42,281 nt of DNA from Pezizomycotina sp. ARF18. Its lineage: Eukaryota; Ascomycota. Both the position numbers and the translations under genes were made by a program. The DNA lies in contig AZLU01000139.1 of assembly GCA_002224055.1 (NCBI GenBank), positions 67,124-109,404 of the forward strand, written 5' to 3'. How positions within the stretch are numbered: position 1 is the stretch's first letter; every line of letters starts with the position of its first letter. Positions 34,130-42,281 of this stretch are shown here, one piece after another. The notes beneath the pieces are model-generated. The model worked only from the letters and a program-made list of their open reading frames with translations. It had not been told where the DNA came from and searched no databases.

Positions 34130-34147
34130 CATTATTATCATTATTAT
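34094..34147. repeat. (TTA)n microsatellite
   Basis: About seventeen TTA units with two single TCA interruptions near the 3' end. Confidence 0.9.
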
Positions 34148-34446
34148 CTCCAGTCTACCATATTTCTTCGCCCCCTTGATTCGACCTCCCTCAACACCAA
34201 GGCATCTTCAACAAATCTATCTGTTTACCTTTCTCGTCTGCTATATTTCATACGACTTCACACTCTTTATCCTTCGGACCCCATGTCGCTGTTTATACGA
34301 GTCGATCGGTGACATTTTTACGCTCATCACCTCCCCTTTCTTATCATTGCGACCCATTTCCCTCGCTTCCACTATTTCTATTATACCATCGATCCCCTCC
34401 TCCGCATCTTCTTTCTATCCTTCCTCGCCCTTGAACTGAACTTCGA

Positions 34447-36394
34447 ATGGCGATCATAAATCGCCGCTCTGCATCCCTGAAACGTGCTGCACCGTCACCG
34501 TCGAGGGATCCAGAGACGAACGCCGACGCGGGTCCCGACTGCGACCACATAATCGTCATAAGGGACAACACGAAGCCGTCAACAGTACCAGTCCACACTG
34601 ATACTATCACCGAGAGCCCCTCCAGGGAAGAGTCCGGATCGGCGCCGCCAGTTCTTCAGCCTAATGTCTCCGCCGACAGCCTGTCGAGTTCCGCGAACGA
34701 GATTTCTAAAATTACGACGACGTCGACCGGTGGAAGCGGTCTTAGCTATAGCCACAGCCCTATCCATAGGCACGGCACTGGCAGCATAAACTGGAAGAAG
34801 GACTCACTACGGAAGCACCTCGCCGAGCGAAAGTACCGACACAACTGGAAGACGAGCGACCTGAGCCTGGATGGGAGCGAGAATGGCACTACAGACACCG
34901 ACGGATCGCGACGCTTACGCCAACCCGCGCCGATGCTGCTTCTACGCTTGCGGCGTCTACGCTTGCCGGGACAACGCTGGCGGGAGGAGTGGGTACTGCC
35001 GGCCCAGCAACCACCACCATGGTCGGCGCGTCAGCGTGCATACGATAGGTTCGCTAGGTTCGTCACCGCACACACACGACAACAGGGTAGGCTTTGCCGA
35101 ACTCAAGAAGCGGAAAGCGGGCATCAAATCGAAAAAACACGAACTAAAGAAACGGGGGCACAGGGCGCTGCAGAGAGCAAAGGAGACCGGCCGTCGGTAC
35201 AAGAAGCAGGAGTTCTCCATGGCCGAGGAGGGTGAAATAGATGTTTTGTACGAAAACCAGAGGGGTTGGTATTTCTTCGGCATTCCCCTATTCTCCTCAA
35301 GATCGCTCCTCCCCACAGACTCTCCAGCTTGGACGAACAAATTTCACACGGCGTCACCGGTTACGACGGTCGATGCACAACTCCCAGACCCGTCATGGCA
35401 GTGGGCGTGGAGGTCTTGGTTTGTTGACATGACCGGCGACGTTGATGAGGAAGGTTGGCAGTACTCGTTCGCTTTTAGGGGTACGAGATGGCACGGTGTG
35501 GCAGTTTGGTGGCACAGCTTCGTCCGGCGGCGGCGCTGGGTGCGCAAGCGGGTCAAGAAGCAACTTATCACGTTGGACGACGGTACCGTTACGGCTGCCA
35601 ATACGTCGGAATATTTCACTATACACAGCAGGAAGGGTAGCACCGCTCCTGAGGTCGGAGGTAGCTTTGAGTATCCGGTCAGCCCGAAAAAGCGAACATC
35701 GTCTGTCAAGTTCAAGAAAGAAAAGTCGGATGTCAGCGACAGCGATGATGAAAAGTTCGAGGATATTACGAATATCCCGGCATTACTCAAAGCTTTCAAG
35801 AAGGCGAGGCTGGACCGAGAGAAGCTCGACGCTGTAGAGGAATTTATACATTCAGGCGGCCAAGAAGTCATATACCTTGCGGATAGTGTGAGTATCTTAC
35901 TCTAGTTTCTGGAATTCGTTGCATAGTTCAAACTAACCCTTATTTTTCCCTCCCGCAGATGTCTACAATATGTCGAGCATGATATTCCAAACTTCACGAC
36001 GACGGCTACTGGCACACCTTATACAAATAGGAGTGGAAGCTGAAGAACGCCGAAAAAACAAAGAAAAGGACGATCCTTCATATTCCAACGAAGTGGAGAA
36101 AATATACATAAGCGGCTTAAACAAGGCTATTGACGCTGCCGAGAAGGAGGTCCGAAGATTGGAGTACTGGAGCGATGTGAAGAGAGCTGAGAAGGAAGGC
36201 TATGCTGGAGTTACCAACAGCGAGGCCGAGTGGGAGGCCGATGGTGGTTGCGTTGGGCATGAGCAGGAGGTGCTAGCTACGCCGCAGGAGACACGCTTGT
36301 TACTGGTAACAAGATAACACTCGAGGACGTCGGCGAGCAAACCAGTAGATCCCCACCTCCGAAACTGGAGAAAGGGAAAGGAAGGGCAACTTAG
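34447..36394 (+). CDS. Dysferlin/peroxin (DysF) domain protein
   Basis: Fungal protein with the DysF fold found in the Pex28-32 peroxins, yeast Spo73 and fission yeast Mug65. The N-terminal part (MAIINRRSASLKRAAPSPSR, Ser/Thr-rich) is probably disordered, followed by INWKKDSLRKHLAERKYRHN. After a frame change near 34900 comes KSKKHELKKRGHRALQRAKE, then DysF-N: VLYENQRGWYFFGIPLFSSR, SLLPTDSPAWTNKF, DPSWQWAWRSWFVDMTGDVD, and DysF-C: EEGWQYSFAFRGTRWHGVAV, HSFVRRRRWVRKRVKK. The tail has a helical segment (LLKAFKKARLDREKLDAVEE), an intron at about 35887-35958, SSMIFQTSRRRLLAHLIQIG and RRLEYWSDVKRAEKEG. If one base is restored near 36290 the frame ends at 36392-36394. DysF proteins are membrane-contact or sporulation factors; the cellular site of this one is not shown by sequence. 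No transmembrane helix is obvious in the called parts. Confidence 0.82.
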
Positions 36395-37136
36395 CTCGTA
36401 TAGGATGGCTTGTCGTTATCTTATATGAGTTACTAGAGTTGCGAAGAGGTGAAGTGCTTTCTAAAAAGTGTTATAGCTTTGAAAGAACGGTGTTCAGACG
36501 ATGTTTTCTTTGTCAGTTTCTGTGTATACCCATACATCGCTCGTCAGGAGTTTTTGTGTCCATTTACATGTTTTGAGTTTGTTATTTCCCCATTTGCCCT
36601 TTCACTGCTTGCTATTATTGCTGTCTTTATTTCTAGGAGCTTTTTTCTTCAGCATCCTTCGCCTTCAATTCTGTTTTTCTATTTGTTTTTATTAGCGAAT
36701 TGCTTTTTTTCTTCTTGAAATTCTCATCTTATACCTAATACAGGCGTTGAGGTGCTCGTGCTGTGATTATTCCATTAGATCCTTCTCTAAGCTAATAAAT
36801 ATCAAAAGGCTTGTTTGTATACCTCTGCAATAGCTCTTTATCTGAGCCAAGTACTGGTATCGAAATATTGACCGCTTCAGTAACATATAGTTAGAGGCAA
36901 GCCAGTTTTGACTACTTCAAGAGATCAGCCAGTTTCGGCACCCTCGGAAGGAGATCGTCCGAGCTTTTAATCATTCGAAGAAAATTTATTCATACATTCA
37001 TGTGATTATATAGGGCTAAATCGAAATATCAAAACGCCGTCCAAAACTAAGCTTTACATCTATCTTACAATTAAAGAGACAGATTATCTCGATGCATAGC
37101 TCAGATCCACAGGCAAAGGTCGTCGGTTTCGTATGC
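36395..37136. other. Convergent intergenic region, no gene seen
   Basis: This is the 3' flanks of the dysferlin-domain gene (+) and RCL1 (-). T-rich open frames around 36450-36718 are simple-sequence artefacts (Phe/Leu/Ser). No RNA gene seen. Confidence 0.5.
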
Positions 37137-38401
37137 CTACAGATCAAGCAATCTTCTTCCGACGTTCCCGATGCCCCTACCAACGACACCGACACTTATC
37201 AGCTCCGCGGGATCCATGCCTCCTAACCCACCTCCCACGAGTCCCTCCGATCCTTTCCACTCCTTCACCACGATTTCGCTGCCCGTGAGCGCTCGCCAGT
37301 CGCGAAGCTCGCTCACGAGCCCTTCGTCGATAACGCCTTTCCCCAAGACCACCCGACCGATATCCGGCGAGCCCATTAGCATCAGCGACAGCACCGTCCT
37401 CAAAGCAATCCGCTGAACGCAACCGCCGATGCTAATTTCATGCAGTAATTGCAGCGCGCACCTCCGCCCGATGTCCTCCGGCGTCATCGGCAGCTCGTCT
37501 TTATTCACTGAAGAAGAAAATGAAGCAGCGTCGGCAGAGTACAGAACGTTTGTACTCGTCGACGCTACGAGCGATAAACCGAACCCCGGCGATCCCCTTT
37601 TCGGGTTGTTACCGCCACCTTTCTTGCTGTTGTCGTTGGGTGGTTTCGCGGCGGCGTGTACCTCCGAGTAAATGTATATATCGTTTATAAAAGTATTTAG
37701 CACGCTCCTCGCGCCGTCGATCATGCGCGCGTTATTGCTCGGCGATACGCCGACGCAGTACGCTACGCCGCGGATCCTCTTCACGCGGCCCTGCGAGCGC
37801 AAATGCAGCGTCTGCGGGAGGCGCACCTGGTGTCCGAATAGCAAATGCACCTCCCCGCCGCCGTTCGGCGGAGCAGACCGCGTCAGTATCCTGCACTCGA
37901 TCTTACGCTCTATCCCGAACAGCGCGAACAGCGGGAGTATAGCTGTTCGCAGTGTATCGATGCTGTAATCCTTTTCCGTGGCCGAGGTGACGCACCCTGC
38001 ACCGGAAATTACGACGCTGAGCGGGGAGCGGGAGAACGGCGCGAGGAGGCACAGCGGTTCGAGGAAGTAGGTTACGCCACGGGTAGCGCACTGGGAGGAG
38101 AGGTTGTGGCGGATCACGCGGAAGAAGAAGAAGTGGCGAATTGGGATCGGCGGCGTGGCCGATGAGGCCGGGTCGGTAGGCGACCGTCGTACCCGTGTAC
38201 GATATCTCGATGCGGGTGCCGTTCGTTATCGATTCTAGTAGCCGTAGGAAGGAGACTTCGTGGGGGAGGAGACCGGGTTCGTGGAGGAGGAGCGGATGGA
38301 GGAGATCGTTACTGGCCGGCCGGTTAGCGTGGATATTACCAGCCGCTGCCGGAAGGATGTTGGGGATGTTAGCTTTAACGGGGCTGAGGAGGTGTCGCCA
38401 T
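37137..38401 (-). CDS. RCL1: RNA 3'-terminal phosphate cyclase-like protein RCL1
   Basis: Nucleolar factor of the small-subunit processome, partner of the GTPase BMS1, needed for 18S rRNA maturation. The start ATG at 38401 gives MATPPQP then (one base restored) LKLTSPTSFRQRLVISTLTG, RPVTISSIRSS. After frame changes come PGLLPHEVSFLRLLESITNG, TRIEISYTGTTVAYRPGLIG and RGVTYFLEPLCLLAPFSRSP. Then IERKIECRILTRSAPPNGGG, EVHLLFGHQVRLPQTLHLRS, GVAYCVGVSPSNNARMIDGA and RSVLNTFINDIYIYSEVHAA, followed by a disordered Asn/Lys/Gly insert, GFGLSLVASTSTNVLYSADA, GRRCALQLLHEISIGGCVQR and the C-terminus GRGIGNVGRRLLDL. These segments are the RCL1-type cyclase fold. Length about 420 residues, slightly longer than yeast Rcl1. 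No intron needed; three frame changes in the first 130 codons. Confidence 0.93.
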
Positions 38402-39049
38402 GGTGTGGAGGTTCGTTTGTAGAGGATTTTAGTATACAATGATGGTTTATGCCATGCAATTGCTGGATGTCGTGGAGATGTTAAAGGCCGTTGTAGCTTG
38501 GTTCAAAGCTGTTTGTGAGATATCGGACGAAAAAAAAAAAAAAAAAACTTTTGCGACGAAATTTTCCATTAAAAAATTTTTTAAATCTCGGCTAAAAAAA
38601 AAGAAAAAGAAAAAAAAAAGAAAAAAAAAAAATCAACGTTTAGATGCCGCACATCTCTAGATTTGTTCTTTAAACCAAAACCTCACGAAACCTCAACATC
38701 AACCTCCCCGGCCACCACCGTCTCATCGGTCGAGAGCCGACAACCAGCCACGCCCAGTACAGTTGCGTATAGGCTGGCCAGACTATTAGGGGATGAAACA
38801 ATCAATTTTGTCACTCTATACAGTTTTTATAGGGCCTCATCAGTGGTCCGCTGTTATCGGCATTCGAGGTCATTTGAGCCGCCAATACCTGCCGCAAATT
38901 GCCCTGCATCTCTTAAGCTCATGCACGAAGCACGAGCACCGCAAATTCTGCAGCCATGAGCCTACACATGCTACCAATGGGTTCTTTCGCCTTCGTTTCA
39001 GAAAGAGGGATGTTTAGCCAACCGCCACAACCCGGAATACATAAGTTGT
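38402..39049. other. Intergenic with A-rich runs, no gene supported
   Basis: Contains 18 A at 38530-38547 and a longer A/G run at about 38595-38630. A plus-strand frame at 38663-38959 (Ser/Thr/Pro-rich, about 98 codons) shows no motif I recognise; it could be an upstream remnant of the WD40 relic that follows, but nothing in it proves this. Confidence 0.45.
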
Positions 39050-39565
39050 TGGGATGGTGAGATTAAACTTTATCCCGAGCCCGAGTGGCTGGAACTTCGA
39101 GACGTCGGGAGCGGTAAAAAGCTGCTGGAAGTCAAAACCCCGGCCCGAGTGGAGGCATTAACAATCTCACCCGACAGCAAGCAGATAGTCACAATGCTAG
39201 CGGATGGAAATCCCAGGTACAGATCCTGGGATGCAACCTCTGGAAAGGAGATCTCGACACAGCGTGCCCGTGGTAATTTACAAAATCAAATCTAAACGAG
39301 ACTGGAGCGTAGCAAAGAGCAATATGAAGATTTCTTTCCCTATTTCCGATGCTAGTGTGGAATCTGAAATGAGAGAATTTTGCTACTACGTGATGGTCGA
39401 GAATCAGTGGGTAACTTGCAACGGGGAGAATATTCTTTGGATACCCCTGGAGCACCGCCCGACTCGCGTGGCCATACGAGCAGCAAACTCGTATTGGGTC
39501 ACGAAACGGGGTCACTTTCGTTTTTGACTTTGATTTTGGATTTCTCGAACAAGAGAGCTAGCTAG
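39050..39565 (+). pseudogene. C-terminal WD40 remnant of a NACHT-WD40 (NLR-type) gene
   Basis: Fungal NLR-like proteins (NACHT ATPase plus WD40 repeats, HET-E type) act in non-self recognition. Only the end of such a protein is visible. YPEPEWLELRDVGSGKKLLE and ALTISPDSKQIVTMLADGNP with YRSWDATSGKEI form a degenerate WD40 blade. The segment QWVTCNGENILWIPLEHRPT followed, in another frame, by KLVLGHETGSLSFLTLILDF is the characteristic closing segment of these proteins (W-V-T-x-N-G-E-N-x-L-W-x-P-x-E-x-R-P, then LGHxSGxVxF). No NACHT motif or other blades are found upstream before RCL1, so the gene is truncated, and at least three frame changes occur in 500 bases. Stop at about 39563-39565. I consider it a relic. 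Confidence 0.68.
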
Positions 39566-39990
39566 TGCTTCATACATAGAGCAAGTTTTGCAGTGGTGAC
39601 AATAATATAATAACCATAAAAATATACTGAAGTGTGGTACCGGTGGGCATCTCACACATCTCCATTTGTTGAAGCCCGCGAAGTAACATCTACGTACAAG
39701 TCCTTGTGGATTACAGGTCCAACTCGAGCTCTTGGGATGTGACTCGAGAAGTTATCTTCCTTCGACTTTGGCCAATAAGGAGTTTAGAATCTAATGGATT
39801 TTATGGACTATTTCATCCCGTCTCGCTCCTTTAAAATGGGTAGAATAAATGCAGCCCCGGGGTCAGTCTCGGGTCTTTATATGGTCTTGCGGTCGCCTTA
39901 TTGCTGAATTTAAAAAAAGAAAATTATTTAATGGGTTGGGAGTCTTATTCTTTAATAAACTCCTTCACACACGCACTTACTCTAAAAGGG

Positions 39991-40025
<35 letters not shown>

Positions 40026-40127
40026 GGCTCAAAAAATTTCTTTATAATCAATAGGCGCCGCATTCTCTGATTCATCCGTTAACTCAACAACGTCAATCCT
40101 CTTATCCTTCCAAGTTGCGTAGCAAAG
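39566..40127. promoter_or_regulatory. RPC17 upstream region with 32-nt A-tract
   Basis: No gene is seen. The striking item is 32 uninterrupted A at 39991-40022, the longest homopolymer of the window, 105 nt upstream of the RPC17 start codon on its sense strand. Confidence 0.45.
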
Positions 40128-40822
40128 ATGAAGGTCCGCTTTCCAGGAAATGTTCCCTTCCTTACATTCAAGAAAGACTGATCTAGCTAACTTCTCACAA
40201 ATCAAGATCTTAGAACCCTCCGAGGCCACCTCAGTAACTTCGAAGTCCTCTCCCACATCCAAGAGCTGCGCAAGAAGCACAGGGTCGAGTCAAAGGTAGT
40301 GTCCGGAAACCTGGCAACGGTGATGAAAGAGGTCAAAAACTTCTTTTGTTCATTCTATAAAGCTACTCTCTCTTCTCTTTTTTGTTCTTCTCATTTTTCT
40401 TTCTTCCCCGACAAAATGTTCTCCTTTCTTTTCATAATTTCCTTCTTTTTCTTTTTCATTTTTCTTTACAACTTTTGGTGCTGATGATGGGCTCAAAGCA
40501 ATTCTCCGAACAGCTGGAAGACTACCTGAAGGAATCGCCGGCGTCCACGCAGTCCGAAGAAAACGTCGCTCGGCTCGTCGAGTCGCTGGCGCCGTACGAG
40601 TTTGAGAAAGTCGAGCTGCTGATGATACTGAACTCGCGCCCGAAGAGCGAGACGGAGCTGGACGTGCTGGTGGAGGAGCTGGAGGCGAGGTTGCCGGACG
40701 AGAACCAGGTTCAGGACGTGCTGGATAAGGTGCGGCAGTACCTCGCGGGACGAAGAGCGGAGCAGGAAGACGCGGACGGAAACGTCGCGGACATTGAGAT
40801 GGACGGTGCGGACGGCGGGTAA
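40128..40822 (+). CDS. RPC17: RNA polymerase III subunit C17 (Rpb4-like)
   Basis: Stalk subunit of RNA polymerase III, paired with C25 and contacting TFIIIB. The coding sequence starts with a 6-nt exon, ATG AAG (40128-40133), then an intron at 40134-40206 (donor GTCCGC, branch GCTAAC, acceptor AAG), giving M-K-I-L-E-P-S-E-A, the conserved C17 start MKILE. Exon 2 (one base lost near 40235) reads SNFEVLSHIQELRKKH and VESKVVSGNLATVMKE. A second intron, 40332-40498, is strongly pyrimidine-rich with a non-optimal donor GTCAAA. Exon 3 is QFSEQLEDYLKESPASTQSE, NVARLVESLAPYEFEKVELL, MILNSRPKSETELDVLVEEL and an acidic tail, the HRDC-like domain of the Rpb4/RPC9 family. About 150 residues, the family length. 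An ATG inside the second intron could start a shorter frame but would lose the conserved N-terminus. Confidence 0.85.
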
Positions 40823-41581
40823 AATGAGAAGGACGATGAAGAAAATTGGCGTTAGGTTTATTTTTATTTTTTTTAAAAAAAATTTCACTATTATGTTGAG
40901 GTTTACATGCGCGGTTTAGCAGTTGATGGAATATCGTAATACCCGTATATTAATTAATCTTTGAAAGAGTCATTCAAAATACTGTGTATCGTTCACAGGC
41001 TACGGATGTATCAACATTGCCTTCACTTACTCTAATTTTTCTTTCGTCATGTTCAGCTTTCTTTTCGCAAATGGATTGCTTAGATCGGAGTCAAATTGTT
41101 GTCCTGAAATTTCAGTAAAAAACTGTATACATATAATTACGTTCTGTAGTATTATTATCGTAATGAATTATTGTAATAAGAAGAAAAAAGAATTTCAACG
41201 ATATTACTAACCAAAAGCCCCTCCACAAAGGTTGTAACAAGGTCGCTTTCGTTGAATCTCTTCATGACATGAGTGCTTTGGAAAAATGACAAATTACCGC
41301 CCAATTTTGATCAAACGCTTTTTAGTAAGGAATCATCAAGTTTCGTCAATGTGAACATTGAAAAGTGATAATGAAATAGAATGGGAATGAGAAAAAACAG
41401 TGCCAGTCTATATTGTGCGTTGAAAGAAGCTTGAAAAAAAAATCATACAAAACGCCATCCTAGAAAAAAAAAAGGAGCTTCAAAAATAAATACGCTAAAA
41501 AACGACTGGCAGTATTTTGTAGAATTGAAGAGAGCACATAAATAATATGTCATTACTTAGTTTATAAAGTAAATTAAATAC
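40823..41581. other. Convergent intergenic region, no gene seen
   Basis: AT-rich 3' flank of RPC17 and of the minus-strand gene that follows. Several short A-runs occur. I see no coding or structured RNA gene. Confidence 0.5.
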
Positions 41582-42250
41582 CTACTGTGGAGTTCCCTCC
41601 ACATCGGCAGATAACCTATCCTCCAGTGCCTTCAGCGTCCTTTTCAAGGGTACAAGAGCACCGGCGCTAATCCTACCAAGCTTCGCACCGTAGGGATAGC
41701 GCTGCTCTCGCCGCCATCAGATCCGTTAGGCTGGCCGCTGCGATCAACAACCGCCTGCGTCTCTTGACGACCTCCGCGAGCAAGTTAATGCCTGGAGCTC
41801 GGAAGGTACATCCAGCGGATAACATCATCGATGCCCTGAACTGGCTGCTCTAAAACACGCCTGACAAAGCCCTGGACAGCAAGAATGCTTTCTCCGAATA
41901 CAAGGTAGAATTGAGAGCGGACTCTTGCGAGCCGACGTAAATGCTGAATCCTGCTTCGTCTGATCATGAGTGTTAGCGTATTCTCCAAGTCACTCAAGAA
42001 AAGTAATTGACCCTCGTGATTGATTATTTAAATGCATACGCGATTGATTCAGACAAAGAAAAATTAGGTAGCAGAGATTTTCCTCAGCGACAAAGCTGTA
42101 AGTACGCGGATTGACCAGCAATAGCCAAAGCGCAATCCCACTGCAATGTACTCGAGCCAAATGCACTCTAGTCATCATAGAAATCGCGAGTATGCGTGTA
42201 TTCGGTAACACAAGTGTTATTGGAGTGAAATTTTGAACTTCGGGGAGCAA
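41582..42250 (-). CDS. Unidentified protein, 3' part only
   Basis: I do not recognise this gene. On the minus strand a coherent coding character runs to a stop at 41582-41584 but changes frame twice: SDLENTLTLMIRRSRIQHLR, RLARVRSQFYLVFGESILAV, QGFVRRVLEQPVQGIDDVIR (helical, basic-amphipathic), then APGINLLAEVVKRRRRLLIA, SLTDLMAARAALSL and ISAGALVPLKRTLKALEDRL ending VEGTPQ. Further 5', 41990-42250, the frame TPITLVLPNTRILAISMMTR with IALWLLLVNPRTYSF might be an upstream exon, joined through a short intron near 42000-42040. The gene probably continues beyond the window edge. Composition suggests an all-helical protein; no function is proposed. The 5' exon is much less certain than the 3' part. 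Confidence 0.4.
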
Positions 42251-42281
42251 TCGTTGTGTTACTTACTGTAGTACGGCTCAC

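Larger units (their letters stand above)
33330..34446. promoter_or_regulatory. Divergent upstream region, A/T-tracts and simple repeats
   Basis: Between divergent SerRS (-) and the dysferlin-domain gene (+). There are 24 T at 33436-33459, an A-tract on the SerRS sense strand 106 nt from its start. A-runs sit at 33716-33725 and 33789-33802. A long pyrimidine-rich stretch precedes the ATG at 34447 and probably is the 5' leader. A plus-strand frame at 33831-34439 is open but translates to Phe/Ile/Leu runs from simple repeats and is not called. Confidence 0.45.

Noticed and set aside
33831-34439. 202-codon open frame upstream of the dysferlin-domain gene
   Set aside because: It is made largely of translated simple repeats (TTTTA, TTA) giving Phe/Ile runs and lies in the presumed 5' leader.
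3713-40822. Programmed ribosomal frameshifting as an explanation of the many frame changes
   Set aside because: Sites share no slippery motif, occur in many unrelated genes at varied positions, and are best explained by shortened doublets, that is, read errors.

Overview
This window is nuclear DNA of a filamentous ascomycete (Pezizomycotina). The evidence is: short introns (about 60-130 nt) with GT..AG ends and CTAAC-type branch points; fungal-type protein families (CYP52-like P450, a UBC-PARP fusion, a DUF1763 LYR protein, a NACHT-WD40 tail); many long poly(dA/dT) tracts between genes; and a transposon relic with RIP-like CpA loss. I cannot place the species more closely.

Layout: 1-3.7 kb has no convincing gene. 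3.7-5.4 kb is a heavily frameshifted CYP52-like P450. 6.2-6.7 kb is a small LYR/DUF1763 mitochondrial-type protein. 7.1-9.3 kb is chaperonin subunit CCT3; 9.5-10.2 kb (-) a PRKRIP1/DUF1168 splicing-associated protein; 10.7-12.1 kb COG8; 13.5-15.9 kb an MFS drug/polyamine-type transporter; 16.9-21.0 kb (-) a large E2-PARP fusion; 21.0-24.6 kb gene-poor DNA ending in a TIR transposon relic; 24.8-25.9 kb COG7; 26.1-27.9 kb (-) PUS3; 28.3-29.3 kb (-) mitoribosomal uS15m; 29.7-31.5 kb NOP58; 31.9-33.3 kb (-) mitochondrial seryl-tRNA synthetase; 34.4-36.4 kb a dysferlin-domain protein; 37.1-38.4 kb (-) RCL1; 39.05-39.57 kb a relic of an NLR-type WD40 C-terminus; 40.1-40.8 kb RNA polymerase III subunit C17; and 41.6-42.25 kb (-) the 3' part of an unidentified gene.

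Most genes are housekeeping genes of RNA biology (NOP58, RCL1, PUS3, RPC17, PRKRIP1-like), mitochondrial translation (uS15m, SerRS), protein folding (CCT3) and Golgi tethering (COG7 and COG8, both of COG lobe B). They are not an operon. Nearly every gene, including indispensable ones, needs one to several single-base insertions to read through, commonly where a doublet (GG, CC, TT) appears shortened. I read this as residual sequencing/assembly error, so gene limits below are given over the whole locus and 'frameshift' alone is not taken as pseudogenisation. The P450 has a clearly higher density of breaks and the WD40 piece lacks most of its gene, so those two are called pseudogene or relic.

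Most interesting: (a) the fusion of a PARP16-like ADP-ribosyltransferase with a UBE2Q-like E2 that keeps its cysteine; (b) a 1,273-bp TIR element whose interior has no CA dinucleotide for 832 bp on the + strand while about 40 TG remain, an extreme strand-asymmetric RIP-like pattern; (c) long A-tracts on the sense strand upstream of at least six start codons, four of them at 78-111 nt; (d) a 6-nt coding first exon in RPC17.
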